From assembly GCF_047948215.1 (NCBI RefSeq), contig NC_134467.1, positions 38,291,020-38,355,019 of the forward strand: a stretch of DNA of 64,000 bases, given 5' to 3'. Under the pieces are notes generated by a model. The model was not told the DNA's origin, made no database searches, and worked only from the letters and a program-made list of their open reading frames with translations. The position numbers were made by a program, and so were the translations under genes. Source of the DNA: Lycorma delicatula. Lineage: Eukaryota > Arthropoda > Insecta > Hemiptera > Fulgoridae. Shown piece after piece: positions 24,855 through 34,786 of this stretch (positions are counted from its first letter, which is position 1; every line of letters starts with the position of its first letter).

Positions 24855-25490
24855 AAAAAAAATACAGTATAAGAGGTTCTGTTTAAGAGTTGCATTCTCT
24901 GAAAGTGATGATATATGTAATGTTTCTGTTATCTGGTTTGATATAGTTTTTTTATTTTTGTGATAAATATCGTTTTGATGAATTTTTTGTGGGCTTGGCA
25001 TGTTGATTTGTGAATAGTACATACAGACGGCTAAGGGAAGAAGGAAACAATTTCATTGCTGATATTTCTTTATAAACCTGGCATGAGATGCTTATGTATG
25101 AGTATATGCTGGTTTTAAATTTGATTTGTATCTACATCAAGTTTTTACATACAATTATTTTAAAAAATAAGAAAAAAAGTATAACTTACTACCGCTAATG
25201 CTCTGTATTGGCAAAAAAGAACAACCACTTAAAAAAATATTTTAATGAAAATCAACGTATGACTTGTTCCACATAAACAAAAATAGAATAAATTTAAAGT
25301 CAAGTGGAAATAGGGAGTGCTGCAGTTCCACAGTGCCTATGCGTGAGCCACCACCGATCCAGTGACTAGATTATCATTAATTGTATTTTTAGGTTAAAAC
25401 GTAGCTGTTATAATTTTGTCATCATTTGATTTAATAAATATGATTGCGTATGGGCCGGTCAGTTATAGAAAAGATTAGCTTTTCTTTCAG
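24855..25490. other. Intron 1, nothing recognised
   Basis: AT-rich intronic DNA with no coding or repeat match recognised. Confidence 0.4.
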
Positions 25491-25496
25491 CTTCTG

Positions 25497-25764
25497 AATG
25501 CATGTTGGTCGAGCAGTGAACTCATCAGCTGATTTCGAAGTTGAGAATTTTATGGCTCAAATCCTAGTAGGGGCAGTTTATCTTATATGGATTCGAGTAC
25601 TAGATTTGTGGATACCAGTGTGTGTTCTTTGGTGGTGGTTGGGTGTTTCAATTAACTACATATCTCAGGAATGAGACTGTACAAGAATAAAACACTTGAT
25701 TTTCATTCATACATATCTCATTCATCCTCTGAACCTTACCGTGGTTCCTGAGGCTAAACAGAAA
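25497..25764 (+). mobile_element. tRNA-derived SINE (type 1), diverged
   Basis: The head is worn (ttggtcgagcagtgaactc; box B ggctcaaatcctag). The tail keeps tgtgttctttggtggtggtt and the closing gaggctaaacagaaa. It is the oldest-looking of three adjacent copies. Confidence 0.8.
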
Positions 25765-26055
25765 CCCACCGGGTTGGTCTAGTGGTGAACGCGTCTTCTC
25801 AAATCAGCTGATTTGAAAGTCAAGAGTTGCAGCGTTCAAGTCCTAGTAAAGTCAATCATTTTTACACGGATTTTAATACTAGATTGTGGATACCTGTGTT
25901 CTTTGGTGGTTGGGTTTCAATTAACCACACATCTTAGGAATGGTCGAACTGAGACTGTACAAGATTACACTTCATTTACACTCATACATTTCATCCTCTG
26001 AAGAATTATCTAAACAGTAGTTACCGGAGGCTAAACAGGAAAAAAAAAGAAAGAA
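25765..26055 (+). mobile_element. tRNA-derived SINE (type 1)
   Basis: Full-length copy starting cccaccgggttggtctagtg, with box B cgttcaagtcctag, and ending in an A/G-rich tail (aggaaaaaaaaagaaagaaa). It begins exactly where the diverged SINE before it ends, so the tail of that copy probably served as the insertion target. Confidence 0.9.
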
Positions 26056-26070
26056 AGAAGTTGTATTTAT

Positions 26071-26372
26071 GGAAACCCACCGGGTTGGTCTAGTGGTGAA
26101 CGCGTCTTCCCAGATCAGCTGATTTGGAAGGCGAGAGTTACAGCGTTCAAGTCCTAGTAAAGCCAGATATTTTTACACGCATTTGAATACTAGATCGAGG
26201 ATATCGGTGTTCTTTGGTGGTTGGGTTTCAATTAACCACACATCTTAGGAATGGTCGAACTGAGACTGTACAAGATTACACTTCATTTACACTCATACAT
26301 ATCATCCTCATTCATCTTCTGAAGTATATCTAAACGGTAGTTACCGGAGGTTAAACAGGAAAAAGAGAGAGG
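26071..26372 (+). mobile_element. tRNA-derived SINE (type 1)
   Basis: Full-length copy starting gaaacccaccgggttggtct, with box B cgttcaagtcctag and tail ttctttggtggttgggtttc. Only a short spacer separates it from the copy before. Its A-rich end is followed by a second ggctaaaaacag-like block near 26371. Confidence 0.9.
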
Positions 26373-26689
26373 CTAAAAACAGAAAAATAGAGAGTTCATG
26401 ATTCCGCAGATGGCACAAATTTCTTGTTAAACGATATTAAAAAAAAATCTGATCTGGATACCACATGGCTTCCTTGTACTCCTATTAAATTACATATACA
26501 CTTTTTTTTTTTAAATGAATAGTACATAAAATTTTATTTCATTAATAACTTCTGATATTTTTTTCTTATTTTTTTTTTTATTATTTAATTATTATATATT
26601 GTAAAAATGTTTTTACAATCAGAGATTAATAACTATTAATAAATCAATATATATTTAAGTTAAAAAAAAAAAGTAGTCGGATTCGAACA

Positions 26690-27058
26690 GATGTTCCTTC
26701 CCCTAGTAAGTTCCCAATACATAATTAAAACTTTATATGGCTATAACTCTGGAATCAATGAAAATAAGTACCATTTACGATATAACGTTGAAAAGCTCTC
26801 GATGAAGGTTTATTACTGCAGTTAAGAAAAATTCCAACATTTTGGGCTTTTTTCGACACTTTTGGTCCAGTCGATTGCAATCAAAAGGGGAGGGTAGATG
26901 TTATAAATCCAAAATTTCAACATCTTACGGCTAATCGTTTTTGAGTTGTGTGAGATACGTACGTACAGATGTCACGCCGAACTAGTCAAAATGGATATTT
27001 CCGTTTAAATCTAAAAATCGAAATTTTTACGATTACAATACTAACGTACAAAGAAGTA
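26690..27058 (-). repeat. Dispersed repeat B, copy 1
   Basis: This copy is the reverse complement of 54510-54960. Shared blocks include ttggtccagtcgattgcaat, aatttcaacatcttacggct, gatacgtacgtacagatgtc and aaatggatatttccgttt. One end contains acgtacgtac, which is self-complementary. There is no ORF. Class unknown; the ends are not firmly defined. Confidence 0.65.
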
Positions 27059-27099
27059 AAAAAGATTTGAAAACATCAAAGATGTTCTTACTTATTTAC

Positions 27100-27368
27100 T
27101 TACTTTTCCTATTTAGTCTCCGGGAATTACCGTTCAGGTATTATTTCAGAGGATGATATATATGAGTGTAAATGAAGTGGTGTAGTCTTGTACAGTATCG
27201 GTTCGACCATTCCTGAGATGTGCGGTTAATTGAAACCCAACCACCAAAGAACATCGGTATCCACGATCTAGTATTCAACCCGTATAAAAATAACTGACTT
27301 TACTAGGACTTGAACGCTGGAACTCTCGATTTCAAAATCAGCTGATTTGGGAAGACGCGTTCACCATG
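27100..27368 (-). mobile_element. tRNA-derived SINE (type 1), minus strand
   Basis: Reverse-complement order: tail first (ttagtctccgggaattaccg ... caaccaccaaagaac), then aggacttgaacg (box B) and agacgcgttcacca, where the box A end is truncated. The start of the head (the ccgggttggtc part) is missing. Confidence 0.85.
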
Positions 27369-27829
27369 ATTTTATATTTACATGAAACTAACCTATGCAT
27401 AGTTAAAAAAAATAAATTTTTTTTTTTGTATCCGACAAGAGTTTTTTTTTTCGGGAGGGTCATCCTTTTTTTCCTTTATATTACACCAAATGAAAAAAAA
27501 CCTATAAAAATAGAAAAATTTTCTAATTAATCGATGATATCAAAAACAAAAATTAAATTCTTTTTATTTTGCGAATAATGTAGGAAAAATCAAACTATCA
27601 AATTTATGAACGTAACGTAATCAACTATTCAAAATAGTCACTTTGTTAAGTGAGATCATGCAATAAAAAATCCTGTCAGTTTACTTGAGATATTAATGAC
27701 CATTTAATAACTAAGTTAATTGGATATATTTATGCTTATACCGGGTGATTCAAAAAACATTTCACAACTTTAAGAGCATATATTGAGGCAACTTACAGAC
27801 ACAGCCACCACAATAAACAAATGGTTTCT

Positions 27830-28760
27830 TCACTGCGGCCACGCGGTCCCCCCAACCCCTTCCCGGACACACGTGTGTCTGGAGATTAATATTATGTAGA
27901 GTAAAGAACTACTGTTTGCTTCTGAAAAGGCAATCGCCGCCCCAAAACCGCGATAGCGAATAGGTACCACCAAATTGTAAGTTCCCTATTCCCTTTCCTT
28001 TCAAGAAAGAAGAACGAGGGAACGAGCCCAGCAGTCACTGACAGCATAGAAGAAAGAAGAAACCTGCACTTTCCCCCGTTCAGCCCTTCGGGGCCACGGG
28101 AATATTAAGGTTAACGGTATGTAACTTCGGTTACTGCCAATTATCGGAAAGTGCAGGCCAAAGAAGAATGAAGAGGTCATCGGAAGAAGAAGATGAAGAA
28201 GAAGGAAGTCTGTTCGTCCCAACATCACGGACAGGAGTCCGGAACAGAGCCCAGCAGAGATGCGCCCTGAAAGGCAGCCATAACAGAGGTGGATGAAGAA
28301 CTTCTACCTAACCTCTCCTTTAACAGTTACATGTAAATTAAATTACTCCTCCGGAGAAGGGGTCGCATTGCTCCCTCCAGATAGTTAGTGCCCCGTTGTG
28401 GCGTATTCCTGCTAGCCTATGAAGCGTTAGCACCGAAAGGACTTAAGTGGACGGTCTGTAGGGGAATTACGTCGGGAGGACAGGTTTCATAAGCCTAGCC
28501 TTCCGCGGTCGGCCCATAAAATGGGTTCGATAACGCCGGTTTTACAACGGATTGGAATGCAATTAAATCCGTCCTTAAAATACTAAATATTAAATAAAAC
28601 AAAACTTGAAAAATTAGACCCGTAACTTAAAATAAACTCTTTAAAAACACGCCCGATTAGAATCATCCAGCAGCAAGGGACTCTGTCCAGGTTCTGCGAT
28701 CCGTAGGGAGAAATAAACTCCCGCCAACTTTGCATTCCATTCCATTCCAACTTACAGATT
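27830..28760. repeat. GC-rich segment of unknown type inside the mariner
   Basis: This stretch is much richer in G+C than its surroundings and contains no readable transposase. It may be part of a retroelement, for example an LTR or 3' UTR. Blocks such as gaggacaggtttcataagcc are not seen elsewhere in the window. Boundaries are estimated from the composition change and from where mariner similarity resumes. No target duplication was identified. Confidence 0.4.
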
Positions 28761-28946
28761 CAGTTGAGGTCTCATTTCATAGCAAAAAACAAAGTTTTGA
28801 CTCGCGTAGTTTATTAGTACCGAAATCGGCCACCAGATACATTTTCTTAGTGCGGAACTTAATCGCTGTATATTTTGGCTTCACGATTTGCATTTCAACG
28901 TAATTTTTGTTGAGAGTACGGGTAGGGAAGGATCCCTACTGGTACC

Positions 28947-28978
28947 GTATGCCTACTTGGGCCTCCAAGTAGGCATAC
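28947..28978. repeat. 14-bp perfect inverted repeat with 4-nt loop
   Basis: The arms are gtatgcctacttgg and its exact complement ccaagtaggcatac, separated by gcct. It lies in the mariner body. It could form a strong hairpin in RNA or DNA. Confidence 0.9.
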
Positions 28979-30021
28979 AATTACTCTTGACACCAAACCT
29001 TCGTTGAGACAAGTTGTTTTCTTCCAGATAAAACGGCCAGTTTTTCTTACATGAGGCAACCGATAAATGGTATAGTTTATCTGGACATGCTTCAAATTTT
29101 TTTTATTCCACAGTTAAACGATTCCGACCAAGATGGCATCCATTATTATCAGCAAGACTGGAGGGGGAATTAGAAGTCCGAAATTTTCTTGATACTAGAT
29201 TCCCAGATTGATGGATTGGTTGTGGAGGACCAATCGCATGTATTTTGTACCTGTTTACTACCTCATATTTGTTACCTTGTTCCCTAGATTTGATCCTGGT
29301 AGATTTTTTCTCATGGGATTTCATTAAATATTATGGAATTTATGTTACCGCCTTTGCCTGCTAATCTTGTTGAGCTAAGACTTGGTGGTGAACTAAGGTC
29401 GGTGTCTGGTTAACTGTGGTGTTCGAATGTGTGTGAGGGCGTATTCCCTTCCTCCTGAAGTAACGCACACCAGTTGTCCAGGAAGTTTGAGTAGCTAGGG
29501 GTGGAGATTTAGTCGGTAGTGCGCAGGAACACATACGCATTTAATAACATCTTGCGGAACTTGTTAGCGAGCCCGACACTGCCTAGACGTCTTAAATGGG
29601 GTTCCTCCACCTCTTGTACAGGTAACGCCCCACTTGCTGGCTACAGTCTGGAATGAAATCGACTTCAGATGGAATGTATGTCGCATTACAAATGGTAGCC
29701 ATTTCGAATCAAATTGTTGGGTGACAAATTTGATATGTTTTACATGAAAATGACATCTCAATCGGATTTGTTATCTCAGTAAATTTTTATATGCTTTTAA
29801 ATTTGTGAAATCCTTTTTTAAACACCCGGTATTTATATTTGAATATCAATAATATGATTGTAAAAATAAAATCGGTTCGGTGGTTATGAATTTTTGATTA
29901 TAAATTATGCATTTTATTTATTTACTGCAAGGGAACCCTCGATAAAAAAAATCGTCTCAAATTTTTTTTTTCCTCAGAAATCCTTTACGTATCAAAAGTT
30001 ATAGCGTATACAATACAAAAA

Positions 30022-30707
30022 ATTCCTTTCGGCACGGAAGGCGGAGGTAGATTTCATCGGTTTTAAGTAGTAGATAAAAAAGATTTCCACCTTAAAGTTA
30101 AGAAAAACTTCAAATTTACTGAATACGACAACGGTTGCATGTGAAGAAAAGTTTCATATGTTTAGTATAAGACAAGCCCCATCTTCTTACAATTCCAGCA
30201 ATATTTTGTCCATCCCTGCCGTAAGGGTTGATCATATCAAAAATTGTTTCGGACAAAAGTTTTAGGTAATATTTAGAGGACTAACGACCAGTTTAAACCG
30301 ATTCGATACTGTGCCTATTAAGGGAAGTATGATTTTTTTGTCTTCGAAACTCAATTTTTTCAACCCCCTGGACCAGTGGTTGGCGATAAAAATTTACTTG
30401 ATAGGTTTTAGGCCCTTATCCAAAGAATAGTAGAAACTTTAAACGAATTCGATATTTTACTTGCTAAGAAATTTAAGTTATATATATATATTTTTTTTTT
30501 TTCTAAAAAGCCCCCCTCATTTCATCCTCATGGTCCAATTTTTTCCATTAACGAACTCGACCGAAATTTTGGGTCGTTATAGTTTATGTATAGATTTGAA
30601 ATGATTAGCGCAAAATTACAGCATTTATCGTGTCCACAAGAAAGTGAAACTTTTGAGCTGACGGTGGTTTTGGGGTCTACGTGATGTGATACGCAAAGAT
30701 ATGTCGA
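30022..30707 (-). repeat. Dispersed repeat A, copy 1 (minus)
   Basis: The reverse complement aligns with 36174, 41003 and 48621. It ends (in plus coordinates, starts) with tttcggcacggaaggcggag and carries ggtttaggcccttatcc-like, ttcgatactgtgcctattaa and catatcaaaaattgtttcgg blocks. One internal unit is present rather than two. The opening palindrome found in the other copies is missing, so this copy is truncated. There is no coding frame. Class unknown. Confidence 0.75.
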
Positions 30708-30748
30708 AATTATAAAATGGTATTAAAAAAAAATGGTATGAAATTATA

Positions 30749-30789
30749 AATGGTATTCAAAACCGTCACAAACAGTTTTGAATACCATT
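30749..30789. repeat. 15-bp perfect inverted repeat, 11-nt loop
   Basis: The arms are aatggtattcaaaac and gttttgaataccatt, with loop cgtcacaaaca. It adjoins repeat A copy 1. Confidence 0.9.
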
Positions 30790-30794
30790 CCTGT

Positions 30795-31298
30795 TGAAGG
30801 AAGCTTCATTTTTACATTGTCAACATGATCAATAGTAATAGTCGCTGTGTAAAATTATTCAAAAGTGAAAAATTAATATTAATCGTTTTATTATTATGCA
30901 ATATTAAATTTTATTGTGAGAAAATTATTACTTAATTTATACTTATTTACAATATTAGAATTAACAGTTAATAAAAACAATTAATATTTAATCGAATTGA
31001 ACGTTAAGTGGAGGACATGAAAACACAGAAAATTATATCAATTTTCTACCATAATTCGGTTATTTGTTAACCGATTTTAAAAAGTAAAATGTCATTTTGT
31101 ACGAAATAAAAGGCTTAATATTTTAGCAAATAACATATATTTTGATAAAACTAATATTTACATTGATATAACGGATTGAAAAATAAACATGGCCGCCCAT
31201 TTTGTAATTTGCCAAGGTATTTAATTACAAAGACGCGCTTACCAGATTAATGTGATTTCGTCAATCCGAACTTGAGATTATAAATTTTTATATAAAAA
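30795..31298. other. Intron 1, AT-rich, nothing recognised
   Basis: No coding or repeat match was recognised. Confidence 0.4.
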
Positions 31299-31312
31299 TA
31301 ACAAAATGGACA

Positions 31313-31424
31313 TCTCAATTCCCCCCCGAGGGGAGAAGATCCCGCCTCGTATCGTGTCAGGTCGCTACACCAACCCCTCCGTTCCTTGCCAGCAATGGCT
31401 TTAACGGAGGACATCTTCTTGCCT
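31313..31424. mobile_element. 112-bp GC-rich insertion with 14-bp target duplication
   Basis: The identical sequence taacaaaatggaca flanks it at 31299-31312 and 31425-31438, so this is a discrete insertion. The body (ccccccgaggggagaagatc ... ggaggacatcttcttgcc) is GC-rich and has no poly(A) end, ORF or inverted termini. It may be an extremely 5'-truncated retroelement, but the family is unknown. Confidence 0.7.
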
Positions 31425-31748
31425 TAACAAAATGGACAGTGGGAGAACGAAAAAGAAATCCAGTTTTTCCTAAGTTTATTTTTTGTTTAGTTTTAAAAGT
31501 AGAATCCGAAAAAGAATAGCCAGCCCACCTTTCGAAAACACTTTTTGAGAGAGTGTGTGTATGTGTGCGTGCGTATGTATATATATATAATGTTCGAATT
31601 GTGTATAATTACGATACGAAGTGGAGCGGTGAGGTAAATGTGTGCTGTATTTGATTAATACAGCAGCGTACTTTTGTCGCTAATAAGTAGTAACTACCGG
31701 TACAAAAAAGCTCTATCAAACTCAAATAATACACTTGAGGTGTAAATA

Positions 31749-33068
31749 CAGGGTGTCCCATATAAAACGAAACCCATCAATCACTCATCGATGAAATTTC
31801 AAAAGTCAAGCTTACTCCCCTACTCGTTACTGAAATGGACTCGTCCAACATCTGAATATCGCGGCGATGCAGTAGAACACTACCGATAGTAACAACAATG
31901 CAATCATAACGTTCAGTGTATTGCTAGACACATGATGGTGTTTTCGCTAGATGAACGTGTTTTCATTGTCGAGTCGTACTTCAGTACGAAATCAGTGGTT
32001 GCAGTGCAAGATTTGTACCCAGATAAACCAGCTCCTAACAAAACATCAGTATTAAGGTCAGTTGCAAAATTTAGAGAGACCGGTTCTGTTAATAACAAGG
32101 AACACAAAAGATCTGCGTCAGTGTTGAATACAGATACAGTCGCTGAAATCAAAGACCGATTACTCGACTCGCTAAATAAATCGATCAGACGTTTGTCTGC
32201 TTAAATTAATTTGTCTAAATCAACCGTTCATCGGGCGACCAAACGATTACAATTACGACCTTATCGCATTCAAACGGTTCATCGACTTCTTGAGCCCGAC
32301 AAAGAAAAACGAATACAATATTCTCAACGGTTCCGTCGATTTCTGCGTGAAGGAATTAATGTTATGGATTCGTTATTTTTCACAGATGAAGCACGGTTTC
32401 ATTTGGACGGCTACGTAAACAGCCAAAACAATAGAATTTGGAGCGCTGAAAATCCCCACGTTTATCACGAAAAACAATTACACCCGCAGAAGTCGGGCGT
32501 GTGGTGCGCGATATCGCAGAAGAAAATAATCGGTCCTATTTTTTTCGTGTACACCATTAATGCAGAACGATATCAGGATATTCTATTTCGGTTCATCGCA
32601 CTCTTGGAAGAGGAACACAGACACTGCCGGCTACAACATGACGGTGCGACATCGCACTACGCAGGTTCAACTTCTGATTTCGTCGAGAAATTCTTTGGTA
32701 ATCGTGTTATCGGTCGAGGCTTGTGGCCACAAAGATCTTCCAGATTTGACTGCGGCGGATTTTTTCTACGGGGTTACCTCAAAGAAAAAGCCTACCGCGA
32801 CAAACCACGAACACTTGAACGATTGAAAGTCAATATTGAACAAGCTGTATTAAATATCCAGACACAAACTTTGAAAAAAGTTGCAAGAAACGCTATATAA
32901 AGAATTGAAGCTTGTATTCAAGAAGATGGCGGCAACTTCCAACATTTACTCTAAATGTAAGGTAATGGATGGTAATAACAAAAATTACATTTACATTTAC
33001 ACATGCCTTTTTATTATTTCAATACCTACCAATATAAGGTTGGGTTGCGTTTTATATGGGACACTCTG
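31749..33068 (+). mobile_element. maT-like mariner, nearly complete
   Basis: The ends are 28-bp inverted repeats with two mismatches (left cagggtgtcccatataaaac, right cagagtgtcccatataaaac), flanked by TA (31747-31748, 33069-33070). The 1320-bp element carries a plus-strand transposase in one frame from ATG 31932 to 32900, interrupted by a single TAA at 32202-32204. Related copies are at 46792-47747 and 52632-53963. By my reconstruction about 37 residues separate the last two catalytic Asp, suggesting DD37D (maT) mariners. Confidence 0.92.
31932..32900 (+). pseudogene. maT-like transposase pseudogene
   Basis: The N-terminal helix-turn-helix segments are clear (KSVVAVQDLYPDK, NKTSVLRSVAKFRETGSV; then KSTVHRATKRLQLRPY). 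The first catalytic motif is LFFTDEARFHLDGYVNSQN, the second LQHDGATSHYAG. The third is misread as RSSRFDCGGFFLRG, because an extra T near 32740 shifts the frame and a missing T about 35 bp later restores it; the related copy shows SPD-type text. An in-frame TAA (GAA in the 52.6-kb copy) at 32202 truncates the protein after 90 residues. A further change truncates the end near 32898. Confidence 0.85.
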
Positions 33069-33124
33069 TACTTTTAATTGGTTCATTACTTTTTTTAACT
33101 ATTCAAACTATATAAAGAGGTGAG

Positions 33125-34287
33125 ATAAACAAGTGTGTGCTGTACGTATTTGATTAATACAGAAGTGTAGTTAATATCGATAAGCAACAAAGCTACCGCT
33201 ACAAAATAAAGGCCCTTAGTATATACACAAATACACTTTATAACTACTGTTCTGTTTTTGATTAGCTATTTAATTTTAGGGTATGTACATGATACGTGGC
33301 TTTTATTTATAGATATACTTTTTAAAATTTTAAAGGTATTTGTAATTTTACCCATGATTAATGAAAAAAAATTGTGTATGACTATTTTTTTAGCAAAATA
33401 TGATAATTTTTTATGACAAATTTTTCCGAGTAGGGGTGCGTTAAGTGTTTATTCTAAACTACGATTCGCGTAAAATATAATTAAAATCTAAAAATTGTTT
33501 ACCCTTACCTGATATTTCTTTTTTCTTCTTCATTTTTTTTTCGTTTTTGATTTTTCTTTTTCGAATACCTTTGAGAAAATATTTGTTTGCGTTACAAAAA
33601 TAATTTATTGCTGATTATTTACATTATTTTTATAACAACACGAAAAAAATCTATAGTATACTTTTTACGTAATAAAATATAATACAAACTGAATTGTTAT
33701 CCTAATGTCATTATTGTTATACAATTGAACGATAGCTGTTAAAACATTCAATACAGAATAATACGACACAATGGTATGTTTTAGAATACTGTTAGATGTT
33801 ATTGTAGTTTTAGTATATAAACGAATAGTTTTTTCTCTTTCGTTTTTGTAACTGCTACCTTTTGTATTAATAATATAATATAAAAACAGATTACCAACTT
33901 ATGTTAAAAAAGGGAAAAAATAAATAACTTTTTTACCTTTTTTTATTAATTAATTATTTATCTCATCGTAATGAAGGTTGGTATAGTAGGGGATGACCAT
34001 TAGAGATATAAAGTTAGTAATAATAAAAGGAAGGGATGGATTTTCATTTAAAGAAAAATAAGTTTGTGTAAAAAAAAATCGTTTTGCACACGCGCATGCA
34101 CTCGCAGTTAATGACATTTATCGATATATGTACGAAATAAAATCTTTGCGTGTTCGTGTCAAACGTTTGTTGTATTGTAATTCAGTTTGAATTCTTTTTA
34201 AGTATAAATCTGTTAACTGTCTGCACATTTAAATAAGTAATATTATTTCTTCTTTTTTTTAAATATATATATTTTAAATATATATTT

Positions 34288-34290
<3 letters not shown>
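33125..34290. other. Intron 1, AT-rich, nothing recognised
   Basis: No coding or named repeat was found. Short stretches near 33120-33170 partly repeat the text just left of the maT-like mariner (gtgaggtaaatgtgtgctgt and gtgagataaacaagtgtgtg). Confidence 0.4.

Positions 34291-34358
<68 letters not shown>
34290..34358. repeat. (AT)n microsatellite
   Basis: Pure AT dinucleotide run of about 69 bp, with an interrupted (AT)n lead-in from 34262. Confidence 0.95.
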
Positions 34359-34361
<3 letters not shown>

Positions 34362-34786
34362 AAAATTATAAATTGTCTAAAACATGTGTATAGTATTAAA
34401 AATATTACTTTACATAAAGTCTGTTGTTTTTTTGTTTTCTTTTTATATATTTGATTGTACTTGATAAATCTTTCGTTTGAAAATGAAAATTTATATGATT
34501 TTTTTTTTTAATTTTAATATTTTCACTGTTGCGGGCTGTTTTTTCACATATATACTTTTTTTTAATAATTAGGCTCTTTACCGTAAGAAAAACTTTTTTT
34601 TTTCATTTGTTTCCGATAAGCGCGAAATTTTCAGAATTAATTAGGAAATTTTAACTATAGATTTCTTAGTACCCTCAGAGTATTTACTAGTGAAACCACT
34701 CTATTCTCCCTGTATAAATCATATATAAATGGTTGGTGATTTTGTAGGTGGAAGACCAGAAAAAAAAATTAAATTTGTTTTTAATA

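Larger units (their letters stand above)
27741..29829 (+). mobile_element. Mariner-like element carrying an inserted GC-rich segment
   Basis: The ends match as imperfect inverted repeats (ccgggtgattcaaaaaacat and ccgggtgtttaaaaaaggat) and continue into tttcacaa. TA flanks both ends (27739-27740 and 29830-29831). At 2089 bp it is longer than the 1.3-kb mariners here. The right half (about 29050-29400) reads as the C-terminal part of a transposase on the plus strand: EVRNFLDTRFPD, WIGCGGPIA, DFFSWDFIKYY. The left half does not, and contains the GC-rich stretch at about 27830-28760. The likely history is a mariner interrupted by another insertion. Confidence 0.75.
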
